A stretch of 64,000 nucleotides of DNA, from assembly GCA_009733575.1 (NCBI GenBank), contig ML769463.1, forward strand, positions 168,685 to 232,684, read 5' to 3'. Positions 22,764 to 34,861 of this stretch are shown piece after piece (position 1 is the stretch's first letter; each line of letters opens with the position of its first letter). Source of the stretch: Gymnopus androsaceus JB14. Lineage: Eukaryota; Basidiomycota; Agaricomycetes; Agaricales; Omphalotaceae. The notes beneath the pieces were generated by a model. The model worked only from the letters and a program-made list of their open reading frames with translations. It ran no database searches and was not told the DNA's origin. The translations under genes and the position numbers were made by a program.

Positions 22764-23555
22764 TTACAAGTCGGGATTAAGATCGAGGTCGAGGTCAAAG
22801 AACTGGGTAGGTGCACGCAAATCATGTCGGTATGGATTGATACCGGGTTCCAAATTTTGAGTAGGGGAAACCGTTGGAGCTAAAGGAACCTATAAGCCAA
22901 AGGCAAATGTCATACGCTCGAAGAAACCGTACCTTTTCCGACAGAATGAGTTTCACCCAATAAACCAAGAGGTGCTTCAGCATTGAGATGACCGCGACGC
23001 ATCTTCTCTTCGTTGGGAAACGGAGGAAAGAACAAGGGTGGCGGGGGTTGACCGGGCAAACTGAGATCTGGCATATTGGGAGGAGCGGAGGTAAAGGCAC
23101 TCAAGCTTTGGGCATATGCCAAAAGTTCTGGATACGGTATAGATGCTAATGAACAGTATAAGTGAAAACGATATACCACAATTACTGAACAAATACCCTT
23201 CTTTGCCTGCTCTATGCTTTCAAGCCTCTGATCAGCTTCTTCAATCATCCCTTCCAATTCCATTTTTTCCATCTCCAACTCGATGCAGATCTGTCTCCAT
23301 CTTGCATCGAGTTCTAATATCTCAGCTTTCAGACGTTCAATCTTTCTTTGCTTGATCTGATGCTTGTATGAAAGATTTACAGCCGCAGCCAGTGTCTGGT
23401 CGCAATTAAGGAAGGAAGATAATCTGGGCGCAGGCGGCTTTGACTTGGGCGGCTGATAATGACAGGAATAACGTCTGCGCCAACGTTTCCATTTCGTTAA
23501 GGGGAGTGAGCAAGACAGAGGACATAGAGGCGCCATCCTGAGTGTCACCAGCCAT
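22764..23555 (-). CDS. MED4: Mediator complex subunit 4
   Basis: MED4 belongs to the middle module of Mediator, which links activators to RNA polymerase II. It starts MAGDTQDGASMSSVLLTPLN, followed by the conserved EMETLAQTLFLSLS and a Pro-rich KSKPPAPRLSSFLNCDQTL. A long coiled coil follows (HQIKQRKIERLKAEILELDA through EEADQRLESIEQAKK), then after an intron SIPYPELLAYAQSLSAFTSA, the family hallmark, and RPGQ-like PPPPLFFPPFPNEEKMRRG. The end is an acidic LDLDLNPDL typical of fungal MED4. One extra base after LFLSLS (TCA-G-CCG) must be skipped to connect the first two blocks; no intron fits. It is divergent from MMS19 with start codons about 33 bp apart. Confidence 0.9.
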
Positions 23556-23588
23556 CCTGGCAATGAGAGTTAATTTGAGAGCGCGTTC

Positions 23589-26500
23589 ATGTTTAAGCGC
23601 TTGTCTGATCAAATTTCTGGCGCTTATTTCTTTGACCATGACTCCACCTCGGAATCGACGGAAAGGCTTGTACGAACATGGATGGCCTCGGAAAGAGAAG
23701 AAGAGATCGTCGAGACTGTATCAGGCATGCTCCGTTGTCTGTTATAATCGTGCCTTCCCTTCCAATCACAAATATAACAGAAATTTCGAACGGATCAACC
23801 TCTTTGCTCAACGTTGTGAAAGCTCTGGGAGAGTATCTCACCTCTGAAGAAGACCCATTACGGACAAAGGGTGAATTTTGGTTTCTCCCTACGAGCCAAA
23901 CACGCGATTCATCTTCCGATCTTAGGCGTCGAATTTCTGTCTGCTGTTCTCAGTCGATGTCCAACAGACAAGATAAATCGCCAGGCCGGTACGATCTATA
24001 ACTATTAAACTGCCAACCCCGTCTCGATAACATATGGAAATTTAGCCAGAGTCTTGACATCGTTCTATTGCAGCAAACTAGAAGACTCCGAGACAGTCGT
24101 TCCTGCACTGAAGGGATTGGCATCTCTAACGAAACTCCCATCTTCAACCTCGGAAGATGTGACTAGCATAGTAGACGCGTAAGTCTTTCTTTAGATACGT
24201 GAGCATTTTACAGCTCTCCTTCCACTGAGATTATGTCCTTCATACGCGACCTGACGTTATCTACAGAATCTTTATGCATGTCAAGATGAAAGGACTAGTT
24301 CAATCTGTTCGCTTCCTTGTCTTTATAATCATCGACACCTTAATGGCTCGACATCGACAAGGTGCTGCAGTACTTTGTAGCCCTATCAACATCCTAATTC
24401 GCCTCGAATTTCAGTCTTCAAAGATATGAATAACGATTTTCTTGGCCGTTACATTGCTCTGGTCGACGGCGAGAAAGACCCTCGGAATTTGCTCGTTGCT
24501 TTCGCTATCGCCCGAGTTCTGCTCATAGAGTTTGATATAAGCAATCATGTCGAGGTTTGTACCTTCTCTGTACATCTCCGTACAATGCCACCTTAAAATG
24601 CTCGATTAGTCTTTATTCAACATTACATTCTGCTACTTTCCCATTACTTTCCGGCCTCCTCCAAATGATCCTTACGGAATAAGTACAGATGATCTACGAC
24701 AAGCACTTCGTGAATGCTTGAACGCTACCCCTGCCTTCGGACCTTTGGCTATCCCAGTCTTTTTGGAAAAGCTCGCTGCTGGATCCCCTACGACCAAGGT
24801 ATCTCTTTCCCACTCGCTTTGAGTACCGTACAACTAACTGTTTTGAAGCGGGATACTCTTGAAAGCATGTCGATATGTTTTCCCGTGTATGGTCCTGCAT
24901 TAGCTCGCAGCCAAGCTCGCAAGCTCTGGAACGCCCTAAAACTGGAGGTAGGGCTCATTTCAGTTGAACACTCGAGTGCGATCAACTGTTTTCCTAGATC
25001 TTCCAGCCCACAGATCCTATTACTGAAGAGTTTGCACTCAAGACCACACAAGACCTTGTCAAAACTATTTATGTTGAAGAGCCCTCAGATTCAGCTGATA
25101 GCAACATGGAGGGACTCGCACGAGATGTTTGCGAAGAATGTATTATGATTCTTCGAGAACCCGAAAAAAGTCAAGCAAAACCTGCGATCAAGGTCTTATG
25201 TGCATTCATGTCTACCACACGTTAGTGACTTCCTTCTCCTGCGCGAATTTTACTCATACCGCTCGCTTTACAGCGTCTGTATCGCGGTATACAGTTGCGC
25301 AGGTAGCACCATACCTGGTTAAACTCTACACTAACCCCGATAATGTTGCTGCACGCCCATCCATCCTGCTTCTGCTCTCTGACCTGATTGCGGCTGCTCG
25401 AGATTCTATGTCTGTTAACAAAAACGATGATTCAGAGTCAACCGAAACGCCTCTCACTCCTTTCAAAGATGAGATGCTGGGTATCGTGACATCTGCTTTA
25501 AAAGTCCCTGCAACGTGGGATCCAGCTCTTGCATGTCTGTTAGGAATGGTATCGACGGAGAAGCTGTTGTCGGACGAAGAATTAGGTTTCATCGTCCACA
25601 ACGTAGACGAGATTTTAAGCGAAGATTCGGAGGATGGCGAAGAGGCCAAGTTGGTTATCTCGAACATTACGGAAACTTCTATTTAACCAAATTTTTTCTA
25701 GCGCGCCGGCACTGCAGCTCCTGGTCACAATATCGATGAAGGCGCCTCATCATATCAAAGAACAGACACTTCCTTTGCTTTTCAGTATGTTACCAGACGA
25801 TGCTCCTTCACGAGACGCAGCTCTAGAGCGCGCGAAAGTATGGCGAATACTTTCAGCGTTGAACACGCTGTGCAGACAGATAGAGCTTTTCGAAACATTG
25901 GTCATACGTCTCACTGCCAAACTCGACTTGCTCTGTGTACCCTCAGCGCCGGAAGACCTTGAACCTCGGGCTGCCTACGCTCACTCGATTTTGATGACTC
26001 TATATCAGACCATTTTAGCCAAAGTGGACGAAGATCATACAGACGTCGCCAAATACATCGAGAGTCTTGTTCCTCGTCTTTTTAATCTGTTTATTTCATC
26101 TGCCTTGTCTCCCAATGTGGATGAGCTGATTACTATTGATCCTCGTCTTATAATGGTGGCTGGGCAAATTATTACCTCTGTAGTACAAAGTGCAGCCGCT
26201 CAGTAAGTTTTTTAATACTTGTTCCACTTGCTGATGGCTGATGTTTGACAGGCGGCAAGACACCTTTGTACAAGCGCTTTTTGCGGCCTATATCGACGGA
26301 GACGTCGAGCGGATCGCGGAAGGACACCATAAAATATCTACTAGCCAGCACTTTCTCTTCCGTTTGATGTGAGTTAGCATAGCCAGGTGCCTACCTGTAT
26401 TTTTCTCACAACTTGAATTATGATAGGATTCAGCTCCGGAGTACCAACGAAATTTGGTGATTCTTATGGCTTCTGCAGTTGTACCACTGCACAAGGAGGT

Positions 26501-27939
26501 TTTTTTTCATAATATCCAAGCATGCCATTAACCCTGACGATCTCTTATCCCTAGGTTCGGGTACCAGTCCCAGACCTGAACGTATTTATGAGGAGTAGTA
26601 TTGACGTGGAGTCTTCTCGACACTGGAGTTGACGTTCAACGGGAATCTGCTTGGCAAATGATGTCTGCTATTCTCAACAAACGCTCCGCAGGTTCAGTTT
26701 TATGGCTTCGAACATTATGAATGTTATTCACTGGGATGGGATTAGACACATCGACATTCATTGAGAATATGCTGCAAGACTTTTGGCCCCAGCACATAGC
26801 CAATCGCTCTTTACCTGTCGAAAGCCGGAATCGTGCAATCAGAGTATGGGTCTGGGTAAGATACCATAATTATGCTTGATTCATAAAGCTAATGAATTTG
26901 AACAGATATCCAAAGCCCTTCTCGTCTGCAATCACACACAAGCTCCTCAGTTCACCGACCTCCTGTTTGAGATCTTTGACGAAGAAGATATCAAGTGGAG
27001 CGCTGCCAAATCCTTTGGAGATATCGTCCGCACAGACACAACTTTGACCAAAAAGAACCATGCATCGATAAAGGTATACTGCCAGTGCTTTTAGTATGAT
27101 TGATGATGATCGTTCAACTCGTACTTAGATGCTGTACGCTCAACGCTTTGTTGGGCGCATTTTACCCCGTATCATTTCCGGCGCGAAAGATTCCACCGGT
27201 ATGTCTTCAAGCTGTTCACTGTTCGGATATATAACACAGTCTGCGGTGTCATCTTTTTAGAACCCCAGAAACAGATATCTTATCTGGTCGCGTTAACCTC
27301 ATTGATCAGCTCCATCCCGAAAGCTTTATACATCCATGAGATGCCTACAGTGAGCAACGACGTTGACCTTTCCGTGACATTGCGTAATTCATTGGTTCAA
27401 GCTTGTTCCACTGCTCGTTCGAGGGCTAGACCTCCCAGATCATTACATTCGCTGCAAAGTCATTGATACTTTCCTTGCTGTGGCAGAAGGAGATTCAGCT
27501 GATATAGTTTCTGACCATGCACCTTCCCTCATAACAACCATGCTCAAAAACAGCTCTGTCGCTGAGATGCCTTCCGTTGTGAGTTTTTTAGTTTCATGTC
27601 TTTGTTAGCCGGACGATAAGATCTGACTGCTCCCACAGAAAGTTCGCATATCCGCTTTGCGATATCTTACTGTATTACCCACTATTGTGCGATATGATAT
27701 CTTGCACCCTCACAAGGCCAATGTGATAAAGCAGTTGACTGTTTCGCTGGACGATCCGAAGCGGGCTGTTCGAAAAGAAGCTGTACTTGCTAGGTGAGTG
27801 AACCCTAGTTTCGCTGTACTAGGCCTCGAGCTGACTGTTCGGGCACTTTAGAACGAAATGGTGAGTTTGAAAATGAATGCTTGTTGTAACTTGGTCTGAA
27901 CTCACTGTTTGCTACTTTAGGTTTAAATGCAGTGGATAG
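23589..27939 (+). CDS. MMS19: MMS19 HEAT-repeat protein, cytosolic iron-sulfur assembly
   Basis: MMS19 (Met18) delivers Fe-S clusters to nuclear DNA polymerases, helicases and nucleases as part of the CIA targeting complex, and affects nucleotide excision repair and telomeres. About 20 short introns are read. N-terminus: ERLVRTWMASEREEEIVETV, then NGSTSLLNVVKALGEYLTSE and PLRTKGVEFLSAVLSRCP. The middle shows DGEKDPRNLLVAFAIARVLL, YFPITFRPPPNDPYGISTDD and FLEKLAAGSPTTKRDTL, all typical MMS19 N-terminal features. The C-terminal HEAT part includes YLVALTSLISSIPKALYIHE, the block DLPDHYIRCKVIDTFLAVAE, DDPKRAVRKEAVLART and the end KWFKCSG. A single extra base near 26606 interrupts FMRSSID/TWSLLDTGVDVQRE. 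The start ATG at 23589 (MFKRLSDQISGAY) is the only one before the conserved block but lies within MED4's 5' UTR. Confidence 0.93.
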
Positions 27940-28105
27940 TATACTTGCTGTTTCTAAGTTATGAACCGGCGTAGAGTATGCAGAAGAGAAGCAAAATTGA
28001 TAGATGTGTAACAAAAATGAATAAAGAAAAACTTCCACTCCTTTCTTCCTTCCTATAGATAGTGTAGAGCTGTAATATAAGCGATAACAAAAGACGTTCA
28101 GCCTC

Positions 28106-29492
28106 TCATCCCGACGCCATAATAGCCTGGGTCTTCATCCCCGCATCCGCAAGAGCAACTTCAAACGCCTGCAGATGCTCTTGAACAATTCGTCTCCCAT
28201 CGGTCCTCTTCTGTCCTCCAGAAGATGGCGAGGAAAGGAATGCAGAAGAGGCGTCTCCATGAGGCGTATCCGCACCATCAGGCGTATCCGCACCATCTGA
28301 AATCCCTGCCTCCCATCTCTCGATCTTGATTCTACTACGCTCAGCGCTATCCCAATCCGTCCGCCACGTCCCGAGCTTATTCTTCAAAGCACGGATTTTA
28401 CGGCCAGCTTCGGTCGTCGCTACTCCGTTCACCTGAGCCTGTTCGGATATTGTGGTTAGGGACGTCACTAGCGACCGGGTGAATGAGCGGAGATGGGCAA
28501 GTTGGGGAATGGTTGTCGCTGGAGTGGGAGGGCCCAGGATGGGTGGCGGAGGGGGAAATGTATCTTTAACCGGGTGTCAATTCATCGTCATAATCATCGT
28601 CCTCGTCGTCGTCTGGGTCTAGCTGATGTGGATCCACTTCCCATTCCTGAGACTGAGATGGCTCCTCATGGAAAGCATCGAGACGAGGATCAGCCAATGG
28701 CACAGAAGTTGAACTTTCCTCTTCTGAAAAGTCACCGAGCTCCTCCAACTGACCCAGCACATCATCACCGCCGACCTGTCCAGCAATCTTCCGAAACTCG
28801 CGTTCATATTCTAAGAGTTCCCTGACCTGACCCTCTCTATCCCTTGTCGTCTCGTCTAGTCGTCGAATGACATCGTACGCAATCTTTTCTAGTGCTGGCT
28901 GTTGAGAAGAAGAAGCGACGGACCCAGGGTCATTATCGAGGTGCCTGAGATGAGAAAGAAACTTGTCAGTAGACTCGAGGTCCTGAGCAAGCACTTCCAT
29001 CGCGTCCTGCTCTGGTTTCTTCGGTTTTTTCTGTCTGATAGCAGAAGGACTGCCAAAGACAGGGTCATATTCGTGCTGGTCACGAATAGAAGTGTGATCT
29101 GGGGTATCTTCCAATTCGTCTGCAAATGACGGACCCTCTTCGGTGACGAGGAGCTGGGGATTGTCAATGCTGTGAGAAGAATGAAGGTCCTCGTCGATGC
29201 CTTCTGCGCCTTCGTCGTATTCTATACCAAATTCTTCGGCTAATAATCTAGAGCCAGCGCTGGGCTCTGGCATGAGAGCAGCTGCAAGCTCATGAGCAAG
29301 CGAGAAGCGACTATTACTGGAATCCTGATCCATAGACTGAGCCAAACTGGAAGAAGGCCGTAATGACGCCGCAGAACGTCGCGAATTCAAACTTTGTCGC
29401 GATGGTGACCGCCGAGGGCCTGCAGAAGTAGATGCAGAGAGAAATTGTGAGCTATCAGACGAGCTGAAGACGTCTGAATTATCTAAAGCCAT
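28106..29492 (-). CDS. Acidic protein with coiled coil, unknown function
   Basis: No family is recognised. It starts MALDNSDVFSSSDSSQFLSA with a Ser-rich region, then MPEPSAGSRLLAEEFGIEYD and a strongly acidic part. A helical region (DAMEVLAQDLESTDKFLSHL through DREGQVRELLEYEREFRKIA) is a likely coiled coil. An acidic DDDEDDDYDDEL is followed by TFPPPPPILGPP and a second helical part (LRSFTRSLVTSLTTISEQAQ; RKIRALKNKLGTWRTDWDSA). The two halves are joined only if one base is skipped at ACACCC-G-GTTAAA (about 28572); otherwise a stop follows DELTPG. A short in-frame repeat (DGADTPDGADTP) lies near the end. Divergent from the dehydrogenase gene (135 bp). Confidence 0.7.
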
Positions 29493-29627
29493 TTGCAGAG
29501 AAAGGGTGGAAAGGGCGCGGACAAAGAGGGTTTATTTTATCTTTTGGGCGCCTGACTGACTCTGATCTGAGGTGACTACATGACATATGATCAGTGGTAG
29601 TTGTAAACTTACTCAGCTTTCGCCACA

Positions 29628-31221
29628 ATGGCCAGCTTCGTGCAGAGATTATATCGTGCAAGTCTAGCAAATTTAGAGTCTCAAACCATACTAACCTATC
29701 TCTAATATGTAGATTTATGCTCCTCCTTCTCAACCCAGCAAGGTTGCAATTGAATCTGACGGCTCGGGTTCCAAGCCCATCAAGTTTGGAATCCTTGGAG
29801 CAGCTAATATTGCTCCCCCCGCTCTCATTATTCCAGCCAAGAGCCACCCAGAGGTTATCATATACGCTGTCGCTGCCAGGCAATTTCTTTACCGAGTTCT
29901 TTTCTTCTCTTCACTCACTCGACGCGTATTAGAGACCAGAAAAAGGCCGAACGGTTTGCGAAAAAGAACGCAATTGGCAAAGTTTATTATGGAGCGAATG
30001 GTTATCAGCGCAAGTCCATTCAAAGTATAAATTCTGCAGCTTTATTCACAGAGTCGCAGAGCTTCTGGACGATCCAGAGATAGACGCTATCTATAACCCG
30101 GTGTGTATTCTGAATATCGTTTCCTTACCGAAACTCATACTGCCACTAGCTCCCAAATATGCTTCACTTTGAATGGACCATGAAGGCCCTGCTCGCAGGC
30201 AAACATGTTCTATGTGAGAAGCCTTTTGCCGACACGGCTGAGGAGGTAAGGCAAATGTTCGACCTTGCGGAAAAAAAGGGTTTAGTACTGCTTGAGGCGT
30301 TCCACTACCGGTGTGCAGCTCCTGCAACTCTCTTCACGCGTTTACTTATTGTCATCCATAGCTTCCATCCAGCTATTCAACGCGTCAAAGCCATTCTGGA
30401 TAGCGGCGAGCTCGGAAAGATCAAAAGCATTGACGCGAAACTTATGGCTCCTAGCGGCGCAGTTGGCTCTGATGATATTAGGTTCAATTTGGCGCTGGGA
30501 GGAGGAGCAGCAATGGATATGGGATGCAAGTCCATTCACTTGCTATACCTGTCGTATAAGCGCTGAATTAGACATAACCTCCAGGCTACACCCTCAACTG
30601 TATTCGTTACCTCACCTCCTCCAACCCCACTTCCGTCATCTCAGCTACACCGACACCCCTAAAATCTGCCGACATTAACGAAACCAAGATTGACCGAGCC
30701 ATGAACGCCACATTAGAGCTGCCCAATGATATCATCGCCACCATTGAAGCCGACTTGGCTATGCCATGGACCATCTTCCCATTGAAGATTGCAAAGATTT
30801 GGGTCGAAGTCAAATGCGAAGGCGGCGATGTGGAACTCATCAACTTTGTGTTACCGACGTTTTGGCATACGATCAAAGTCTCGACCAAAGCTGGTGGTAC
30901 TACCTCTACGCGGGTCGAGAAGGTGTACAAGTTTGCTGACGCTCATCTTGACGATGGGAATTCAAAGGCTTTGGCTTTGGGAGAAGATTGGTGGCTGACT
31001 TATCGATACCAGCTTGAGGCTTTCGTTGATAAACTCAAGGGAAGGACTCCTCAGACTTGGGTTGAGAGGGAGGATTCCATAGCGAATCTGGAGTGGATCG
31101 AGAAGATTTATGAAAAGGTTTGTGTTAAGTTATGGAAAATTCTACTACATGATGCTGATTATTTTCTTAGGCAGGAATTGGATCGCGTCCAAAGTCAGAC
31201 TATCTGTTGCCGACTGAGTGA
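29628..31221 (+). CDS. Gfo/Idh/MocA-family NADP-dependent dehydrogenase (dimeric dihydrodiol / D-xylose dehydrogenase type)
   Basis: Oxidises trans-dihydrodiols or aldopyranoses such as xylose with NADP. The Rossmann start is KPIKFGILGAANIAPPALII, followed by VIIYAVAARDQKKAERFAKK and LLDDPEIDAIYNPLPNMLHF. The family signature is LLAGKHVLCEKPFADTAEE, with the EKP lysine, then LLEAFHYRFHPAIQRVKAIL, GGGAAMDMGCYTLNCIRYL, and the C-terminal sheet through WWLTYRYQLEAFVDKLKGRT. The end is SRPKSDYLLPTE, close to the usual length of about 370 residues. Two introns use GC donors: 29880-29932 (CAG|GCAATT) and 30526-30584 (GAT|GCAAGT). Both are needed to keep the conserved protein. The first exon is short (MASF...) and its donor is uncertain. 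Partial copies of this gene lie at 31421 and 34862. Confidence 0.88.
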
Positions 31222-31420
31222 TGTGACGCAGGTTTTGTTTGAGCTCTTTTTCGATTACATTATGATTTTGTGGAAACTTTTTTTTTCAACCTGAAGCCAT
31301 AACATTATTGCGCAGTTCAATGCACGTCAACCTTTATTGCGGAATACTCTAGCTTAGTCTGCCCGAAACACCATGGTGATGAATTTGAAGCCTGGGTTTT
31401 GATACTAGCATGAATCGTAA

Positions 31421-31480
31421 GGGAAGAACTCCTCAGGATGATTCCGTGGCGAATCTGGAGCGGAGTTCAGCGCAGTTGGA
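31421..31480 (+). pseudogene. Fragment copied from the dehydrogenase 3' exon
   Basis: AAGGGAAGAACTCCTCAG and GGCGAATCTGGAGCGG match the dehydrogenase segment at about 31030-31097 (AAGGGAAGGACTCCTCAG ... AGCGAATCTGGAGTGG), with about 12 bp missing between. It lies 200 bp after the parent gene's stop and is a decayed partial tandem copy. Confidence 0.65.
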
Positions 31481-31768
31481 GGCTACTGGCTGACCAGGAA
31501 TACTTTCTAGGGGAAAGAACACTGCTGCCCTGGGAAGAGGATTCAGTGACGATTCCGCAACTTGCACGAAAACTAAGCTAACTGTTACGCCATCCGCGTA
31601 CATGGAGTACCACCTCTTTCACTGTGTCTGCAAAAAATGCGCCATTCGTTTCGCCAGAGCCTGGCATAAACATATTAGGGATAGGTTCCCTTTTAGGGGA
31701 TCGTAAGTAGGCGCCCTTCCATTGGCTGGGCGCCAATCAAGAGCGAAAGTTTCTTTCTTGTTTTCCTC

Positions 31769-32426
31769 ATGCCTGCTGGTGCAAAAAGGAAACGACCCAA
31801 CCGCAAACGCAAGCGGAGAGCGGTGTCCATCTCATCATCGTCATCATCCGACTCTGATAGCGACTCTTCCTCCTCCAATGCCGGTCCTACTGCAGTGAAA
31901 ATAACGACTTCGCTGCCAAATGAAAAGGAAGCGCAGGTCAGCGACTCTGACTCTGATTCCAGCAGCTCTGAAGACTCTGATTCTTCATCATCATCCGAGG
32001 AAGATACTCAGCCTGCCATTTCTAAAAACGACAATCCACGCATACGCTCATCTTCACCCGGACCCATTCCTCCTTCCACCGTCCGAATACCATCCTTTTT
32101 ACCGTCTAATTCTCGTGATTCGGACGATAAATCTTCTCGTGATGCAAAAGAGGCGGAGGAAGCGCTAAAACTGAAATTTAACAAGTTCTGGATGAGCAGT
32201 CTCGTTGAAGGGTTCAAGGATGATTTGGATGTTATCAGGAAGGTTAGCGTCGTTTCTACGTATACCCCCCAGTAACTTATGAATGACCCTACAGGATCCA
32301 ACGTTCACCACATCCAAACTGTCTATGTTAATCGATTCCTTGGGTGCTGGAGCAGAGGTGTTTGGTTCTTCCTCCTCCGCTGGTGGACCCAACGTGAACG
32401 AGATGGATATCGTACTAGGAGAATGA
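31769..32426 (+). CDS. RSA3: Ribosome assembly protein 3 (Rsa3 domain)
   Basis: Rsa3 helps an early step of 60S ribosomal subunit assembly in the nucleolus. A basic start (MPAGAKRKRPNRKRKRRA, a probable nuclear/nucleolar signal) is followed by long alternating Ser/Asp tracts typical of nucleolar proteins. The conserved C-terminal domain reads LKLKFNKFWMSSLVEGFKDD, then LDVIRK joined across a 58-bp intron to DPTFTTSKLSMLIDSLGAGA and EVF. The protein ends NEMDIVLGE. Length about 200 residues, in range for the family, though fungal members differ in the acidic part. Together with RPF1 it is the second 60S factor in this window. Confidence 0.85.
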
Positions 32427-33213
32427 TCTTCCAGCCGTAATTTCGATTATCCTTTTCGATATTTCTGGAATGGTTCGACTTACGGTTCAAGTCGTTTATG
32501 GGTCGTTGCGCTCCGCCCACTGTCGTTCTCGTGGTCTTCTCAGAGACCTTCTATACTTCCGATGGACAACACACAGGTACAAAGTAACCTGTTTTGAAGG
32601 GTGCGGTCGATTTCGTTGAAGGTTCCTTCTACCAGCTCGGCGGCGCGAAGCATAAGTGCTCCCGTGTAGCTTGTGGTGATGTTGATAGTCCTAATTTTTG
32701 CTGTAGTTTATCACCACACTAGCAGGTACTCTGGGAATACACGAATGTTTGCGCCTGTTGCTTCACCGTCCCTCCCCAATCCTGTTCCGTTGTAGTTCTG
32801 CAATTTCTGCTCTTCGGGATAAGCCAAGGCTAGCTGATATTCATGACTCGAATGCTGGTACCAAGTTCGATACCCTGATTCTAGATTCCATCAAGCCATA
32901 ATCAAGGTCAAACCTGCGACATCTGCAGACATAGCAGAATGGCAAAGCAGTTAAGTAGATCATAGTAATGAAGCGAGCTCGGAAACAGGAGCTATTGAAT
33001 CTACGGTGCGAAGAGCAGCTTGCTGTACAAAAAATTAGCGCGCTCTGCGAGTTTATCCTGTTCACTGTTACTGGGTGAGTAGATATATTAGCCCCCATTG
33101 CCTCCCAGCTGACATGTGGTAATTACTAGGAGAGCTCTGTTCGCGGTCGCCGGTCGCAATGAGCTACTTTTCTGCTACACGTGATGGTGAGTTATCTCCT
33201 ATCTCGAACCACC
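32427..33213. other. Intergenic region
   Basis: No gene recognised. At 33083-33151 lies one copy of a ~69-bp segment also found at 35025-35093. A promoter for the F-box gene is expected at the right end. Confidence 0.5.
33083..33151 (+). repeat. ~69-bp dispersed repeat, copy 1
   Basis: The core CCCAGCTGACATGTGGTAAT is identical at 33105 and 35046. It is flanked by ATATAT...CCCC on the left and ACTAG...TCTGTTCGCG on the right in both places. Confidence 0.75.
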
Positions 33214-34763
33214 ATGTTGCCCGAAGAACTCCTTTATGAGATAGTCCTCTACCTCTGATTCAATCCTGAATTCATTGAACGCCAACTTCCTTCGTTCCGC
33301 CATAAATATGCTAGGAGTGAAATTCTATCCTTGTCCATGGCTAGTCGTCAGCTACGGCGAATTTGCCTGCCTTTTCTTTTCGCATATGTGGAGATCCATG
33401 GAGTCGGAAATATAGGAAGACTCACAGCTTTTTGTGCCGTCAATGAAGAATTTGCATCCTTTATCAGGTCAGTTTAGTCCAGGTTTCAACTTTCGCATTG
33501 ATTATTGAGTAAATGCAGAACACTCAACATTTTACCTGGTTGGGCCACACAGGAAGATATCGACATTATACCGCAACTCCTTCCCCACTTGCAAAGACTG
33601 TCGCAGCTTGTTTTGAATAGAATCAATTCAACGATTCTCGCCGCTATACAACGTCACCCAACTGCGATTGTCCTTGTTCAAGCATTGTCATACGTGCCTT
33701 CCAGCTCAGACCTAGCGAGAGTCGTGCTCATCTCATCCGAAATTCGAGTGAACTGTTTCCAAAAGCTCGAATTAGATCTTGCCCGTGGTATGCGAGTAAA
33801 ACGGCTCGTCATACAACAGCCCCATTTGTTTGAATGGTCGCTTGGAACTCGGAAATTCCATGGGCTTGGGGAACTCGAGCTGACAATGCACATACGTCCT
33901 GTTGTCTTGTCATGGTTACTCGACTTCGCGCGTGCGCACCCACTTCTGGCAATAATCAAGTTCACCAATTATCATAGGCACTACTTCAAAAAAAACCGTA
34001 CTGTCAATTTTGTTCATACCTTTGTGGAAGCAGCTTGTCGAGAGGGCCTCCTCCCCGACGCTCTGGATATTAAAGGTTTTGCCATCACTCGGGCTTGCCC
34101 AGGATCAGCGTCAGCTGCAGAACCTTTTCGCGAGTGGAAAGTTACTAGCTTTTTCCTGTACCTTTCTAGCTGGTGTTCCGGGCGGGTCTTGTCTCTTCTT
34201 CACTCCTCATTCCCTGAAATTTCTACATTGACTATTGAATATGGATGTGCACCCATTGTACGTCTTCCGTGCATTTTTTTCGCCTCCTCGGCTGATCCAC
34301 GGTTTTGCAGGATCAGCTCCTTGACTCCCTCTGTCACTTTTCTTCACTCAAAGTGTTGAACTTGGTCCGCGTTTTTCTCCATCTCGACTTTGGACGCCAC
34401 AGACCTTGGAAGGCATCCCATGTAGTCGAGATGTGTCGTCCTCATCCTCCCGCGGGATCTTCCAAAATAGCTGGTCCCGTCGGAGCTGAGGCTGCCATGA
34501 TTTGGTATACATCTCGCATTGCAAAACGAATACCCTCCATTGAAGCCTTTTACATTAAGGAAGAAGGCTATGATCGCCCAGATCGTAGCAGTAAGTGGGC
34601 TGTTCACGGATGGGTCAATGCAGAGGACCTGCGCCGTATCAAGGGACCTGGACGCGACACTGTCGGAATACTCTTCTACTTGGCCGCAAGCTTAACAAAT
34701 CCGCTCTACGGTACTCCGGCATATCGGTGCCCACCAAACCACGACACGACCCTCTTCCTGTAA
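33214..34763 (+). CDS. F-box-like protein with in-frame stop near the start
   Basis: Agaricomycete-type F-box protein, a likely substrate adaptor for SCF ubiquitin ligases. It starts MLPEELLYEIVLYL, the F-box helix 1 pattern (LPxELLxEI), then a TGA at 33256-33258, then in the same frame FNPEFIERQLPSFRHKYARS and LSLSMASRQLRRICLPFLFA, which completes the F-box region. After a 51-bp intron a long Leu-rich region follows (PHLQRLSQLVLNRINST; KLELDLARGMRVKRLVIQQP; FHGLGELELTM). A second intron leads to DQLLDSLCHFSSLKVLNLVR and the C-terminus ending TTLFL. The whole gene apart from the TGA is open. It may be a young pseudogene, a base error, or translation from the Met at about 33340, which would lose half of the F-box. 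Confidence 0.72.
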
Positions 34764-34861
34764 ACATTACCTTGTAAAATGACCATCTCGCGTGGAGTAC
34801 ATAGTATAATGTGAATAAGTACACAAATATTTCTTATTTCCGAAATGTGATTATTTTGAAG

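Noticed and set aside
28493..28825. 110-codon plus ORF with His/Arg-rich product
   Set aside because: Antisense to the 28-29.5 kb gene, no motif.
33256..33258. TGA as selenocysteine codon
   Set aside because: Not an enzyme family using selenocysteine, fungi of this type generally lack the machinery, and the position is inside an F-box helix.
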